Source of the DNA: Streptomyces thermodiastaticus
GTDB taxonomy: Bacteria; Actinomycetota; Actinomycetes; Streptomycetales; Streptomycetaceae
Direction: 5' to 3'
NCBI RefSeq assembly: GCF_014656135.1
Contig: NZ_BNBV01000033.1
Span: 1 to 61,463 of the forward strand
Length of the DNA stretch: 61,463 nt
Made by a program: the position numbers and the translations under genes. How positions within the stretch are numbered: the stretch's first letter is position 1; the number at the start of each line of letters is the position of its first letter. This document shows positions 15,007-23,267 of the stretch, piece after piece. Below the pieces are notes generated by a model. The model did no database searches. It saw nothing but the letters and a program-made list of their open reading frames with translations, and was not told where the DNA came from.

Positions 15007-15941
15007 GCGTGCCGGCCGTGCTCAGCCTGCCCGTTCCGGTGCGGCCGGCGCAGACGTATCTCGACCTGGCCGTCGTCGGTGACCCGGGTGTCGAAGGCCG
15101 GCTGGGGCGCGGTGGCCGGGCCGCGGACGTTCCACCCGTCGGAGAGCCGGAAGACACTGCCGTGCCAGGGGCACCGCACACATCCGTCGCTCACCGTGCC
15201 TTCGGCGAGGGGGCCGGCGAGGTGGCTGCACCGCTCGGCCAGGGCGTGCACGGCCCCACCGGATTCCCGGACGACCAGGACCGGGAGGTCGTTCACGCTG
15301 CGCCGCACGGGCTGGCCGACCGGGAAGTCCGCCACGGGTCCGACCCGGTGCCAGCCCTCGGTGACGACGTGCGGGACCTCCTCGGCGTGGTTGGCCCCGG
15401 ACGCCTGGCGGTAGGCCAGATGACCGCCCAGCAGCCCGCCGGCCGCGACCGCCGTCAGGCCCAGGAAACCATAGGCGCGGCCCGCCGCACGCCGTCCCCG
15501 GACACGGCGGGTGAGCGATGCGGCGTACAGGCCGACGGCGGCCGAGTTGGCCAGGGCGTGCACCAGGCCGACACGCTGCTGCTCCCGGTGCAGGTCCGCC
15601 CAGTCGACCCAGCCCGTGAGCGCGGCCGGAGCGGCGGCGGCCAGGCCGACACCGACCAGCACACCCGCCTCACGGGAACGCCCCGGGTACAGGTCCAGCA
15701 CCGCCGCCGACAGCCAGCTGCCGACCGGCACCTGCACCATCAGCGGATGCACCGGGTGTCCCAGCCACCTGCCGTGCAGAAGGTCCCGCCCGTCGCCCAG
15801 CGGCAGGCGCCGGATCCCCTTGCGGATCGCGTCGATCACCGCGTCGGCCCGCGGTTCGCGCTCCAGACGGTCCAGCAGCCACACGATGCGGTTCTGCCGC
15901 ACGAGGGGGCGGCTCGGTGTGGTCCTCATGGTCGTCCTCAT
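14970..15941 (-). CDS. DUF2231 membrane protein fused to a Rieske [2Fe-2S] domain
   Basis: A 323-residue two-part protein. Residues about 30-190 form a DUF2231-like membrane domain (LHGRWLGHPVHPLMVQVPVG, then helices around PALTGWVDWADL and GLLGGHLAY). Residues about 205-310 are a Rieske domain with the cluster ligands CSH and CPWH in CSHLAGPLAEG and CVRCPWHGSVF. It probably passes electrons at the membrane, but the partner is unknown. The start has a duplicated 12-bp unit (MRTTMRTT), so ATG 15929 is an alternative. The stop codon lies inside the tandem repeat. It is divergent from the ThDP enzyme. Confidence 0.85.
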   Translation of the reverse strand: MRTTMRTTPSRPLVRQNRIVWLLDRLEREPRADAVIDAIRKGIRRLPLGDGRDLLHGRWLGHPVHPLMVQVPVGSWLSAAVLDLYPGRSREAGVLVGVGLAAAAPAALTGWVDWADLHREQQRVGLVHALANSAAVGLYAASLTRRVRGRRAAGRAYGFLGLTAVAAGGLLGGHLAYRQASGANHAEEVPHVVTEGWHRVGPVADFPVGQPVRRSVNDLPVLVVRESGGAVHALAERCSHLAGPLAEGTVSDGCVRCPWHGSVFRLSDGWNVRGPATAPQPAFDTRVTDDGQVEIRLRRPHRNGQAEHGRHARSAAKYGHGGP

Positions 15942-16173
15942 GGTCGGCTGAGTCCCCAGCCGAGCGCACGGCAAACGGAGCAGATGGCCCCGCACGGCAC
16001 CAACCGTGACGAGCCGGGCGCGTCACCTGCCGCCGCACCGTGCGGCCGGCCGCGGTGCTTGCCCCCGGCCCCGACGGGAACTTGCCCCGGTGAGCAACCG
16101 GGCGGCCGGCGTCCCACCCGCCCGCCGACCCGGCCGACCCCGCCGACCCACCGGCCCCGGAAGGTGCACGACC

Positions 16174-17997
16174 ATGTCCACGAAGGTTTCCGACCATGTC
16201 CTCGAACGGCTGCGCACCTGGGGGGTGGAGCATGTCTTCGGCTACCCCGGCGACGGCATCAACGGGTTGCTCGCCGCCTGGGGCAGGGCCGGCGACGACC
16301 CCCGGTTCGTCCAGGCGCGGCACGAGGAGATGGCCGCCTTCGAGGCGGTCGGCTACGCCAAGTTCTCCGGCCGGGTGGGCGTGTGCACCGCGACCTCCGG
16401 ACCCGGCGCCATCCACCTGCTCAACGGGCTGTACGACGCCAAGCTCGACCATGTGCCCGTCGTCGCGATCGTCGGACAGACCGACCGCAGCGCCATGGGC
16501 GGCTCCTACCAGCAGGAGGTCGACCTGCTGAGCCTGTACAAGGACGTCGCCTCCGACTTCGTCGAGATGGTCACCGTCCCCGAACAGCTGCCCAATGTGC
16601 TGGACCGCGCACTGCGCACCGCCCTGGCCCGCCGCACGGTGTGCGCCGTGATCATCCCCGCCGACGTGCAGGAACTCGACTACACGCCGCCCGGGCACGC
16701 CTTCAAGATGGTCCCCTCCAGCCTGGGCATGCCCCAGTACGCGCCGGTGCCCGCCGACGAGGACCTCGCCCGCGCCGCCGAGGTGCTCAACGCCGGGGAG
16801 AGGGTCGCGATCCTCGTCGGGCAGGGCGCCCGCGGGGCTCGCGCGGAGGTCATGGAGGTCGCCGAACGGCTCGGCGCGGGTGTGGCCAAGGCGCTGCTCG
16901 GCAAGGACGCGCTCGACGACGACCTGCCCTACGTCACGGGCGCCATCGGCCTGCTCGGCACCCGGCCCTCCTACGAGCTGATGACCGGCTGCGACACCCT
17001 TCTCGTCGTCGGCTCCTCCTTCCCGTACACGCAGTTCCTGCCGGAGTTCGGCACGGCACGGGCGGTGCAGATCGACATCGACCCGCACATGGTCGGCCTG
17101 CGGTACCCGTTCGAGGTGAACCTCGTCGGCGACGCCCGTAAGACCCTGGAGCGGCTGCTGCCGCTGCTGACACCGGTCACGGACCGCGGCTGGCGGCAGA
17201 AGATCGAGCAGGGCGTCGCGCGCTGGTGGGAGGTCATGGAACGGCGCGCCGCCGTCGACGCCGACCCGGTCAACCCCGAGCACGTGGTGCACGCACTGAA
17301 CGACCTGCTGCCCGAGAACGTCGTCATCGCCGCCGACTCCGGCTCCGCGGCCAACTGGTACGCCCGCCACCTGAAACTCCGCGGCGCCATGAGGGGCTCG
17401 CTGTCCGGCACCCTCGCCACCATGGGACCCGGTGTCCCGTACGTCATCGGCGCCAAGTTCGCCGACCCCGGCCGGCCGGTGATCGCACTGGTCGGCGACG
17501 GCGCGATGCAGATGAACGGCCTGGCCGAGCTGATCACCGTCCACAAGTACTGGCAGGAGTGGCAGGACCCGCGGATGGTCGTGGCCGTCCTGAACAACCG
17601 GGACCTCAACCAGGTCACCTGGGAGATGCGCGCCATGACCGGTGCCCCGCAGTTCCTGCCCTCCCAGTCCATCCCCGACGTGGCGTACGCCGGCTTCGCC
17701 CGTTCCCTCGGTCTGAACGGCCTCCGGATCGACGACCCGAAGGACGTGCGCGGCGCCTGGGAGACGGCCCTGAGCAGCGACACACCCTGTGTGCTGGACT
17801 TCGTCACCGACCCGGCGGTGCCGCCGATCCCGCCGCACGCCACCCTCGGCCAGATCGAGGCCGCCGCCACATCCGTCCTCAAGGGCGACAGCGACCGGGC
17901 CGCCATGGTCCGCCAGGGCTTCAAGGCCAAGGTGCAGGAATTCCTGCCCGGCAGCCGCCACCGCACGGACGGTCACCGGGCGGGAGGCGGCCGGTGA
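16174..17997 (+). CDS. ThDP-dependent pyruvate oxidase-like enzyme
   Basis: A 607-residue member of the acetolactate synthase/pyruvate oxidase family. The N-terminal Pyr domain has HVFGYPGDGINGL and the catalytic Glu region RHEEMAAFEAVGYAKF (Glu51/52). The central domain is at about 200-330. The C-terminal PP domain has the ThDP/Mg motif GDGAMQMN followed ~26 residues later by NNRDLNQ. YQQEVDLLSLYKDVASDF is typical of the PoxB-like branch. The likely reaction is decarboxylation of pyruvate to acetate, but substrate cannot be fixed by eye. It is divergent from the Rieske membrane protein, which might be its electron acceptor. Confidence 0.85.
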   Translation: MSTKVSDHVLERLRTWGVEHVFGYPGDGINGLLAAWGRAGDDPRFVQARHEEMAAFEAVGYAKFSGRVGVCTATSGPGAIHLLNGLYDAKLDHVPVVAIVGQTDRSAMGGSYQQEVDLLSLYKDVASDFVEMVTVPEQLPNVLDRALRTALARRTVCAVIIPADVQELDYTPPGHAFKMVPSSLGMPQYAPVPADEDLARAAEVLNAGERVAILVGQGARGARAEVMEVAERLGAGVAKALLGKDALDDDLPYVTGAIGLLGTRPSYELMTGCDTLLVVGSSFPYTQFLPEFGTARAVQIDIDPHMVGLRYPFEVNLVGDARKTLERLLPLLTPVTDRGWRQKIEQGVARWWEVMERRAAVDADPVNPEHVVHALNDLLPENVVIAADSGSAANWYARHLKLRGAMRGSLSGTLATMGPGVPYVIGAKFADPGRPVIALVGDGAMQMNGLAELITVHKYWQEWQDPRMVVAVLNNRDLNQVTWEMRAMTGAPQFLPSQSIPDVAYAGFARSLGLNGLRIDDPKDVRGAWETALSSDTPCVLDFVTDPAVPPIPPHATLGQIEAAATSVLKGDSDRAAMVRQGFKAKVQEFLPGSRHRTDGHRAGGGR

Positions 17998-18120
17998 ACC
18001 ACCCGCCGACGCCGCTCACCGCCGCCCGTCCGACCGGAGTCGCCTGTACCACAGGTTTTCGGCGGCGCAGCAGCTTGCGGCCGGTCGCGGCGCACACCAC
18101 CAGAAGGAAGACGGTGAATC

Positions 18121-18736
18121 CGCCGGCCGGGGGCAGGGCTGGCAGCCCCAGGAGTTCGAGACGGCGAACGTGCCGAGGAGCCGCAGGGGAACCCGCACCG
18201 AGGAGTTCATCACGGCGACGCGGGCCGCATGGGGCCCGGACCCGGTCCGGCACGAAGGCGAGTTCTACCGGATCGCACGGTCGCAGGTGAACCCCGAGCC
18301 GGTGCGGGCGCGCCTTCCGGTGCTGCTGGCCGCGAGCGGACCGGCCGCCGTCAAGCGCGCCGGCCGGATCGCGGACGGCGTGATCCCGATCGCCGGCTCG
18401 CCGCGGGCACTGCGCGACGTGGTGACCACGTTCCACGACGCCGCCCGTAAGGCGGGGCGCGACCCCCGGGATCTCGCGGTGGTCGGCCAGGTGCCCTGGC
18501 CGACCCCGGTCACCCGTGAACCGATCGGGGAAGGCCGGCCCTTCCTCGGCGGATCACCCCGGCAGATCGCCGAGGACCTCGTGGTCGCCCGCGAGTGCGG
18601 TGCCACAGGTGTACGTCGCCGGCGGCCAGGGGCTCGGGCTCGTCGAGGGCCTGCAGGGCTCGGACGTCGACCAGTGGCTCGGGCTGCTCGGCGAGGTGAT
18701 CGAGAGGCCCGCCGCCTCGGCGTCCTCGCATCGTGA
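18121..18736 (+). pseudogene. LLM-class (F420-type) oxidoreductase remnant
   Basis: The reading frame shows the middle of a luciferase-like oxidoreductase: QGWQPQEFETANV, RRGTRTEEFITATRAAWGPD, VLLAASGPAAVKRAGRIADG and FLGGSPRQIAEDLVVARECGA. The N-terminal third, including any start codon, is missing. Near 18605 the frame breaks: the expected continuation VYVAGGQGLGLVEGLQGSDV appears in the next frame. So the gene is both truncated and frameshifted. It directly follows the intact ThDP enzyme gene; recombination there may have removed its head. Confidence 0.8.
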
Positions 18737-18930
18737 AGCATGCCACGCGGCCATTGCGTCCGCGGTGGCACCGGCCCGCCCGGCCGGCGCCACCGCCGAA
18801 TGGCCGGGGCGGGCGCCGGGGGAGACCATGAAGGCGCGGGGCCAGGCCCCCGCCGCTTCGCGTGCCACCCGCACGCAGACGGAGACCCGGTCCCGGCCGC
18901 AGCCATCACGGCCGGAAGGAGAACACCGTC

Positions 18931-19293
18931 ATGCTGGAAGTCAAGACGGTCGACAAGCCGGACGAGCGGCGCGACTTCCCCCGCGGCCACCTCGAAGCGG
19001 TGCACCTGAGCGGGCTGGACTTCGCGATCGGCACGTTCGAACCGGGCTGGCGCTGGTCGGAGTCGGTCGCGCCGATCGCCGGCACCCCGAACTGCCAGGT
19101 CCACCACACCGGGTTCGTCGTCCGGGGGCGGATGCGTCTCGCCATGGAGGACGGCGCGGAGGCGGAGATCGGCCCCGGCGACGTCTTCGTCTGCTCGCCC
19201 GGACACGACGCCTGGGTCGTGGGCGACGAACAGGTCGTCGTGTACGACTTCGCCGGGACCATGGCCAACGAGTACGCCAAACCCCGTGAGTGA
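18931..19293 (+). CDS. Cupin-domain protein
   Basis: A 120-residue single cupin. TFEPGWRWSESVAPIAGTPN leads into the motif-1 strand QVHHTGFVVRGRMRLAMEDG, and IGPGDVFVCSPGHDAWVVGD is motif 2, with His and Asp in ligand-like positions. GGAAGGAGAAC is 9 bp before the ATG. It is an intact gene lying between two pseudogenes, the LLM oxidoreductase and the rhamnosidase. Substrate unknown; a role in binding a small ligand rather than catalysis is equally possible. Confidence 0.85.
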   Translation: MLEVKTVDKPDERRDFPRGHLEAVHLSGLDFAIGTFEPGWRWSESVAPIAGTPNCQVHHTGFVVRGRMRLAMEDGAEAEIGPGDVFVCSPGHDAWVVGDEQVVVYDFAGTMANEYAKPRE

Positions 19294-19406
19294 GGAGTGA
19301 GGAGCGGAGCACGTCGCAGACAACGCGCGCTCCGGGCGGGGGTACGCCGCGTTCCGCGCCCGCACAGGGACCGGGGACGACACCCTCGCGCCGGAGCGCC
19401 GCACAC

Positions 19407-19429
19407 TGAACCGTTTTTGAACGGTTTCG
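19407..19429. promoter_or_regulatory. Degenerate LacI-type operator pair upstream of the rhamnosidase remnant
   Basis: TGAACCGTTTTT and TGAACGGTTTCG abut one another, each matching 9 of 12 positions of TGAAACGTTTCA. Together they also form an inverted repeat, AACCGTT-N4-AACGGTT. The same type of site occurs in the rhaI/transporter promoter. They lie about 105 bp upstream of the broken rhamnosidase start, consistent with former control by the rhamnose regulator. Confidence 0.5.
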
Positions 19430-19532
19430 ATCTCCGCTGTGTCGAAAGCATGGACGATCGACTCCCCTGTCACTGGCTTCATCGGCCGCTTCGTCTGAAT
19501 CGATACAACTCCAGCGGCCGAAGGGAAACGGC

Positions 19533-20190
19533 ATGAACAACGGAGTCGGCGGCACGGCGGACGGAGCATTGCGGCGCAGGACGGTGCTGGCCACCGCGCT
19601 CGGCGCGATGCCGGTGGTGGCCCTGGCGGACGGGGTGGCGACGGGCGGCCGGGCCGCGGCGGCCCGGCCGGATCCGGCCGCACCGCCGGCCGGGACACCG
19701 TGGTGGAGGCACTGACCGTCGAGCACCGCACCGACCCCCTGGGCGTGGACGCGGACCGCCCGCGGTACGGCTGGCGCATGGCCTCATCGGTCCGGGGCCG
19801 CCGCCAGAGCGCCTGCCGTCTCCTCGTCGCCACCTCCGCCGACCGGCTGCGCGCGGGCCGCGCCGACGTGTGGGACAGCGGCCGCGTCGAATCGGCGGAC
19901 TCGGTGGCGATACGCCACGCCGGCCGGGCGCTCGCCCCCAGCACCCGCTACCACTGGACCGTCCGCGTCTGGGACGAGCGCGGGCGTCGGCTGCCCGACG
20001 CCCCGCCGGCCACCTTCGAGACCGGTCCGATGAGCACCGACGGCACCACCCGCCGGGACGGCGCCCGCTGGATCACCATGGCCGGCAAGACACCGAACTC
20101 GCCCGGAGCCCCGCTGCTGCGCCGTCAGATCGCCCTGCGCGGCCGGGTCCGTGAGGCACGGCTGTACCTGTCCGCGCTCGTGCGGCGACG
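19533..20190 (+). pseudogene. Alpha-L-rhamnosidase (GH78), truncated and frameshifted
   Basis: The first frame starts at ATG 19533 with a twin-arginine-like signal (ALRRRTVLATALGAMPVVAL) and stops at 19715. From about 19696 the next frame reads DTVVEALTVEHRTDPLGVD, then RPRYGWRMAS, VWDSGRVESADSV and RYHWTVRVWDERGR. This is the N-terminal beta-sandwich found in front of GH78 catalytic domains. Similarity ends at EARLYLSAL near 20184, after ~215 codons of an expected 1000 or more. The entire catalytic domain is gone. The remnant sits next to a complete rhamnose catabolic locus, which it would once have fed. Confidence 0.8.
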
Positions 20191-20208
20191 GCGTCCCGCT
20201 CACACGTG

Positions 20209-20243
20209 TGCCGGTCCCGCACGGGACGTGTGCGGGACCGGCA
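20209..20243. terminator. Hairpin terminator of the rha-lut operon
   Basis: A perfect 14-bp stem (TGCCGGTCCCGCAC and its complement) with a 7-nt loop lies 9 bp after the lutC stop. It ends the minus-strand operon and would also stop reading from the rhamnosidase remnant. Confidence 0.9.
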
Positions 20244-20251
20244 TCCGAAGG

Positions 20252-20911
20252 TCAGCCGTCGCCGTCCTCGGCCAGCACGACCTCCAGGGTGCGCGGGCCG
20301 TGGACGCCCTCCACCCGGTCCAGTTCGATGTCGCTGGTCGCGGACGGGCCGGAGATCCAGGTCAGCGGGCGGGACGGGGTGAGGCGTTCCAGGGCCTCCG
20401 GGACGGAGGACACCACCTGGCCCGGGACACGCACCACGCAGATGTGGTGGTCGGGGATCAGGGTGATGCGGCGGCGTCCCTGGTCGGGGGAGCCGTCCAG
20501 GACGATCGTGCCGGTCTCGGCGATCGCCACCGCGCAGCCGGTGACCACGCTGTCGACCCGGTCGAGTTCGCCCGGGGTGCTCTCCGCCCGGTCCGCGACC
20601 CGTGTGATGTCCGTGTCCGTGTCCGCCAGCCACGCCGGGTCCAGCCCGGGCGGGACGAGCACGCTCGCCGACCCCCGCTGCGCCAGCAGATGGGCGATCA
20701 GCCCGGGCAGCCCGGCGGTGTCGCTGCGGTGCACGACGGCCCGGTAGTCCGCCAGGTTGGCCGCCAGCAGGTCCGCCGTCCCGGCGACGTCGCGGTCCCC
20801 GTGCCGCCGCAGATAGGGGCGGGGCACGGCCTCCTCGTACGGGGTGTCGTCCGGGGGCACGTCCGCCAGCGCGCGCCGCACCCGGCCCAGGATCCGCTCC
20901 CTGCTGCTCAC
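20252..20911 (-). CDS. lutC: Lactate utilization protein LutC (LUD domain)
   Basis: A 219-residue LUD-domain protein of the LutC/YkgG family, the third component of the LutABC L-lactate dehydrogenase. The family signature is seen in VDSVVTGCAVAIAETGTIVL, followed by ITLIPDHHICVVRVPGQVV and a C-terminal SATSDIEL, which resembles the conserved SRTADIE element. The GTG start overlaps the lutB stop (GTGA), so the longer form beginning at 20947 is rejected. It is the last gene before the strong hairpin. It works with LutA and LutB to turn L-lactate into pyruvate. Confidence 0.92.
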   Translation of the reverse strand: MSSRERILGRVRRALADVPPDDTPYEEAVPRPYLRRHGDRDVAGTADLLAANLADYRAVVHRSDTAGLPGLIAHLLAQRGSASVLVPPGLDPAWLADTDTDITRVADRAESTPGELDRVDSVVTGCAVAIAETGTIVLDGSPDQGRRRITLIPDHHICVVRVPGQVVSSVPEALERLTPSRPLTWISGPSATSDIELDRVEGVHGPRTLEVVLAEDGDG

Positions 20912-22419
20912 TTCGCCTCGTCCTTTCCGCCGCGGGTGCGCTGCCACCAGTCACGGAACGGCTCCGCGGGCACCGCGGGCAGATCCCGGCCCGCGCTCCA
21001 GGCCCGGCCGGGACCCGGCAGGGCACGGGGATGGAACCGCCGGGTGCGCGAGGCCAGCCGCTGCCCGGCGGCCAGCGCACCGGGATGGGTGAACGCCCAG
21101 CGTGCCGCCCGCATCGCGGCCCGCTCGGCGGCATGACCCTTCGCGGGCCGGAGCACCACCTTGTTGCCGCCGCGCGTCGCCGTTCCGCCCTCGGCGACCC
21201 GCTCCCGCAGATGCACCAGCACCTCGGGGATGTCGATGGCGACCGGGCACACCTCGTAGCACGCGCCGCACAGCGACGACGCGTACGGCAGCGAGGCGTC
21301 GATGTCCGTGGCCGTGCCCCGCAGTTGCGGGCTGAGGATCGCGCCGATCGGGCCGGGGTACACCGAGCCGTAGGCGTGCCCGCCGGCCCGCTCGTACACC
21401 GGGCACACGTTCAGGCAGGCCGAGCAGCGGATGCAGCGCAGCGCCTGCCGGCCCACCTGGTCGGCGAGGGTGTCGGTGCGGCCGTTGTCCAGGAGCACCA
21501 GGTGGAAGGTGCTCGGGCCGTCGCCGTCGGTGGTGCCCGTCCACATCGAGGTGTACGGGTTCATCCGCTCGGCGGTGGAGGAACGGGGCAGGGTCTGCAG
21601 GAACACCTCCAGGTCCCGCCAGGTCGGCACGATCTTCTCGATGCCGACCACCGAGATCAGGGTCTCCGGCAGAGTCAGGCACATGCGTCCGTTGCCCTCG
21701 GACTCCACGACCACCAGCGTGCCGGTCTCGGCGACCACGAAGTTGGCACCCGAGATGCCGACCTTCGCCCGCAGGAACTTCTCCCGCAGATGCAGCCGGG
21801 CCGCCTCGGCGAGTTCGGCGGGTGTGTCGGTCAGCCCCTCGGGGGCCGGGCGGCCCCAGGCACTCATCTCGGAGCGGAAGATGTCACGGATCTCGCCGCG
21901 GTTGCGGTGGATCGCCGGAACCAGGATGTGCGAGGGCCGGTCCTTGCCCAACTGCACGATCAGCTCGGCCAGATCGGTCTCGTACGCCCGGATGCCCTCG
22001 GCCTGAAGCGCCTCGTTCAGCCCGATCTCCTGCGTGGCCATCGACTTGACCTTGACGACCTCCCGCTCACCGGTCGCCTTCACCAGGTCGGCCACGATCC
22101 GGTTGGCCTCAGCGGCGTTGGCCGCCCAGTGCACGGTGCCGCCGGCCGCGGTCACCGCCTCCTCCACCTGCACCAGATAGCGGTCCAGATGGCGCAGCGT
22201 GTGATCCTTGATCCGCCGGCCCGCCTCGCGCAGCTGCGCCCAGTCGGACACCTCGGCGACCGCCTTGGCCCGCTTGGCGCGGATGGTGTGGGTGGCGTGC
22301 CGCAGGTTGCCGCGCAGCGTCGTGTCGCGCACCGCGGCGTGCGCCGCCTGCGGGAACGACGGGAACGCCCGGTCGCCGGGCGCCGGCAGTGCGGGCATGC
22401 CGAGATAGGTGGTGCTCAT
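20908..22419 (-). CDS. lutB: Iron-sulfur lactate utilization protein LutB
   Basis: A 503-residue LutB/YkgF protein. The N-terminal LUD domain includes KVKSMATQEIGLNEAL and GISGANFVVAETGTLVVVE. Two ferredoxin-type [4Fe-4S] motifs follow: CIRCSACLNVCP and CGACYEVCP. The C-terminal tail contains the conserved FRDWWQRTRGG. It starts at an ATG overlapping the lutA stop (ATGA) and overlaps lutC at its end. In the complex it carries electrons from lactate oxidation. Here it completes the route from rhamnose-derived lactaldehyde to pyruvate. Confidence 0.95.
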   Translation of the reverse strand: MSTTYLGMPALPAPGDRAFPSFPQAAHAAVRDTTLRGNLRHATHTIRAKRAKAVAEVSDWAQLREAGRRIKDHTLRHLDRYLVQVEEAVTAAGGTVHWAANAAEANRIVADLVKATGEREVVKVKSMATQEIGLNEALQAEGIRAYETDLAELIVQLGKDRPSHILVPAIHRNRGEIRDIFRSEMSAWGRPAPEGLTDTPAELAEAARLHLREKFLRAKVGISGANFVVAETGTLVVVESEGNGRMCLTLPETLISVVGIEKIVPTWRDLEVFLQTLPRSSTAERMNPYTSMWTGTTDGDGPSTFHLVLLDNGRTDTLADQVGRQALRCIRCSACLNVCPVYERAGGHAYGSVYPGPIGAILSPQLRGTATDIDASLPYASSLCGACYEVCPVAIDIPEVLVHLRERVAEGGTATRGGNKVVLRPAKGHAAERAAMRAARWAFTHPGALAAGQRLASRTRRFHPRALPGPGRAWSAGRDLPAVPAEPFRDWWQRTRGGKDEAK

Positions 22420-23171
22420 ACGGCCGGGTCCTCCTCGGTGCTCGCCAGGATCTCGGCGATGTGCACCGGCCGCATGCCGGTGCCCAGCCGGGTCATCGTG
22501 CCGCCGATGTGCATCAGACAGGAGTTGTCGGCCGCGCACAGCACCTCGGCGCCGGTCGACGCCGCGTTGCGCACCTTGTCCACCCCCATGGCCGTCGAGA
22601 CGTCCGGGTTCTTCACCGAGAAGGTGCCGCCGAACCCGCAGCATTCGTCCGCACCCGGCAGCCGGACCAACTCCAGCCCCCTCACCGCCTGAAGCAGCCG
22701 CAGCGGCCGGTTGCCGAGGCCCAGCGAGCGCAGCCCGTGGCAGGTGGGGTGATAGGTGACCCGGTGCGGGTAGTACGCGCCGACGTCCGTCACCCCCAGC
22801 ACATCGGTCAGGAACTCCGTCAGCTCGTACGTCTTCGGCACCACCGGGGCCAGCGTCCGCGTCAGGGTGTCGCCCCGGCCCTCGGACCGTGCCCGTTCAC
22901 CCATGCGGGGATACAGCTCCCGCACCATCGCCCCGCACGACCCGGACGGCGTCACGATCGCCTCGTAGTCCCGGAACACCTCGGCGAACCGCCGGGCCAG
23001 CGGCTCGGCGTCGTGCCGGTACCCGGTGTTGTAGTGCGCCTGCCCGCAACACGTCTGAGCCTGCGGGAAGTCCACCTCCACACCCAGCCTGGTCAGCAGC
23101 TTCACCACGGCGCGCCCGGTGTCCGGGTAGAGCGTGTCGTTGACGCACGTCAGGAAGAGAGCGACACGCAT
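22416..23171 (-). CDS. lutA: Lactate utilization protein LutA (CCG-domain, heterodisulfide reductase-like)
   Basis: A 251-residue protein with two cysteine-rich CCG modules, ending in QTCCGQAHYNTG and DECCGFGGTFSVKNPD, with the preceding CVN and PSGSCGAMVR elements. These modules bind iron-sulfur clusters in LutA and in heterodisulfide reductase subunit B. It opens the lutABC block, 96 bp after the rhaB stop on the same strand, with no terminator between. It is therefore probably co-transcribed with rhaI-rhaEW-rhaB. The ribosome site (GAACAAGGAGCC) is clear. Confidence 0.94.
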   Translation of the reverse strand: MRVALFLTCVNDTLYPDTGRAVVKLLTRLGVEVDFPQAQTCCGQAHYNTGYRHDAEPLARRFAEVFRDYEAIVTPSGSCGAMVRELYPRMGERARSEGRGDTLTRTLAPVVPKTYELTEFLTDVLGVTDVGAYYPHRVTYHPTCHGLRSLGLGNRPLRLLQAVRGLELVRLPGADECCGFGGTFSVKNPDVSTAMGVDKVRNAASTGAEVLCAADNSCLMHIGGTMTRLGTGMRPVHIAEILASTEEDPAV

Positions 23172-23267
23172 CGCGGCTCCTTGTTCTCACTCGTCGAATA
23201 CGGGAAGCCTAGCCAGGCACGGCAGGCACCGGCAGATTGCGCGGCACGGCGTGGCGGGCGCACCCGC

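Noticed and set aside
14737..15414. Plus-strand frame with repeated WPDFAAFRYGPP units
   Set aside because: The repeats come from the DNA tandem array at the Rieske gene end; the rest is antisense to the Rieske gene and has no ribosome site.
19700..21136. Long plus-strand frame as a complete protein
   Set aside because: Only the part to about 20184 matches a known fold (rhamnosidase N-terminus); the rest is antisense to lutB and lutC.
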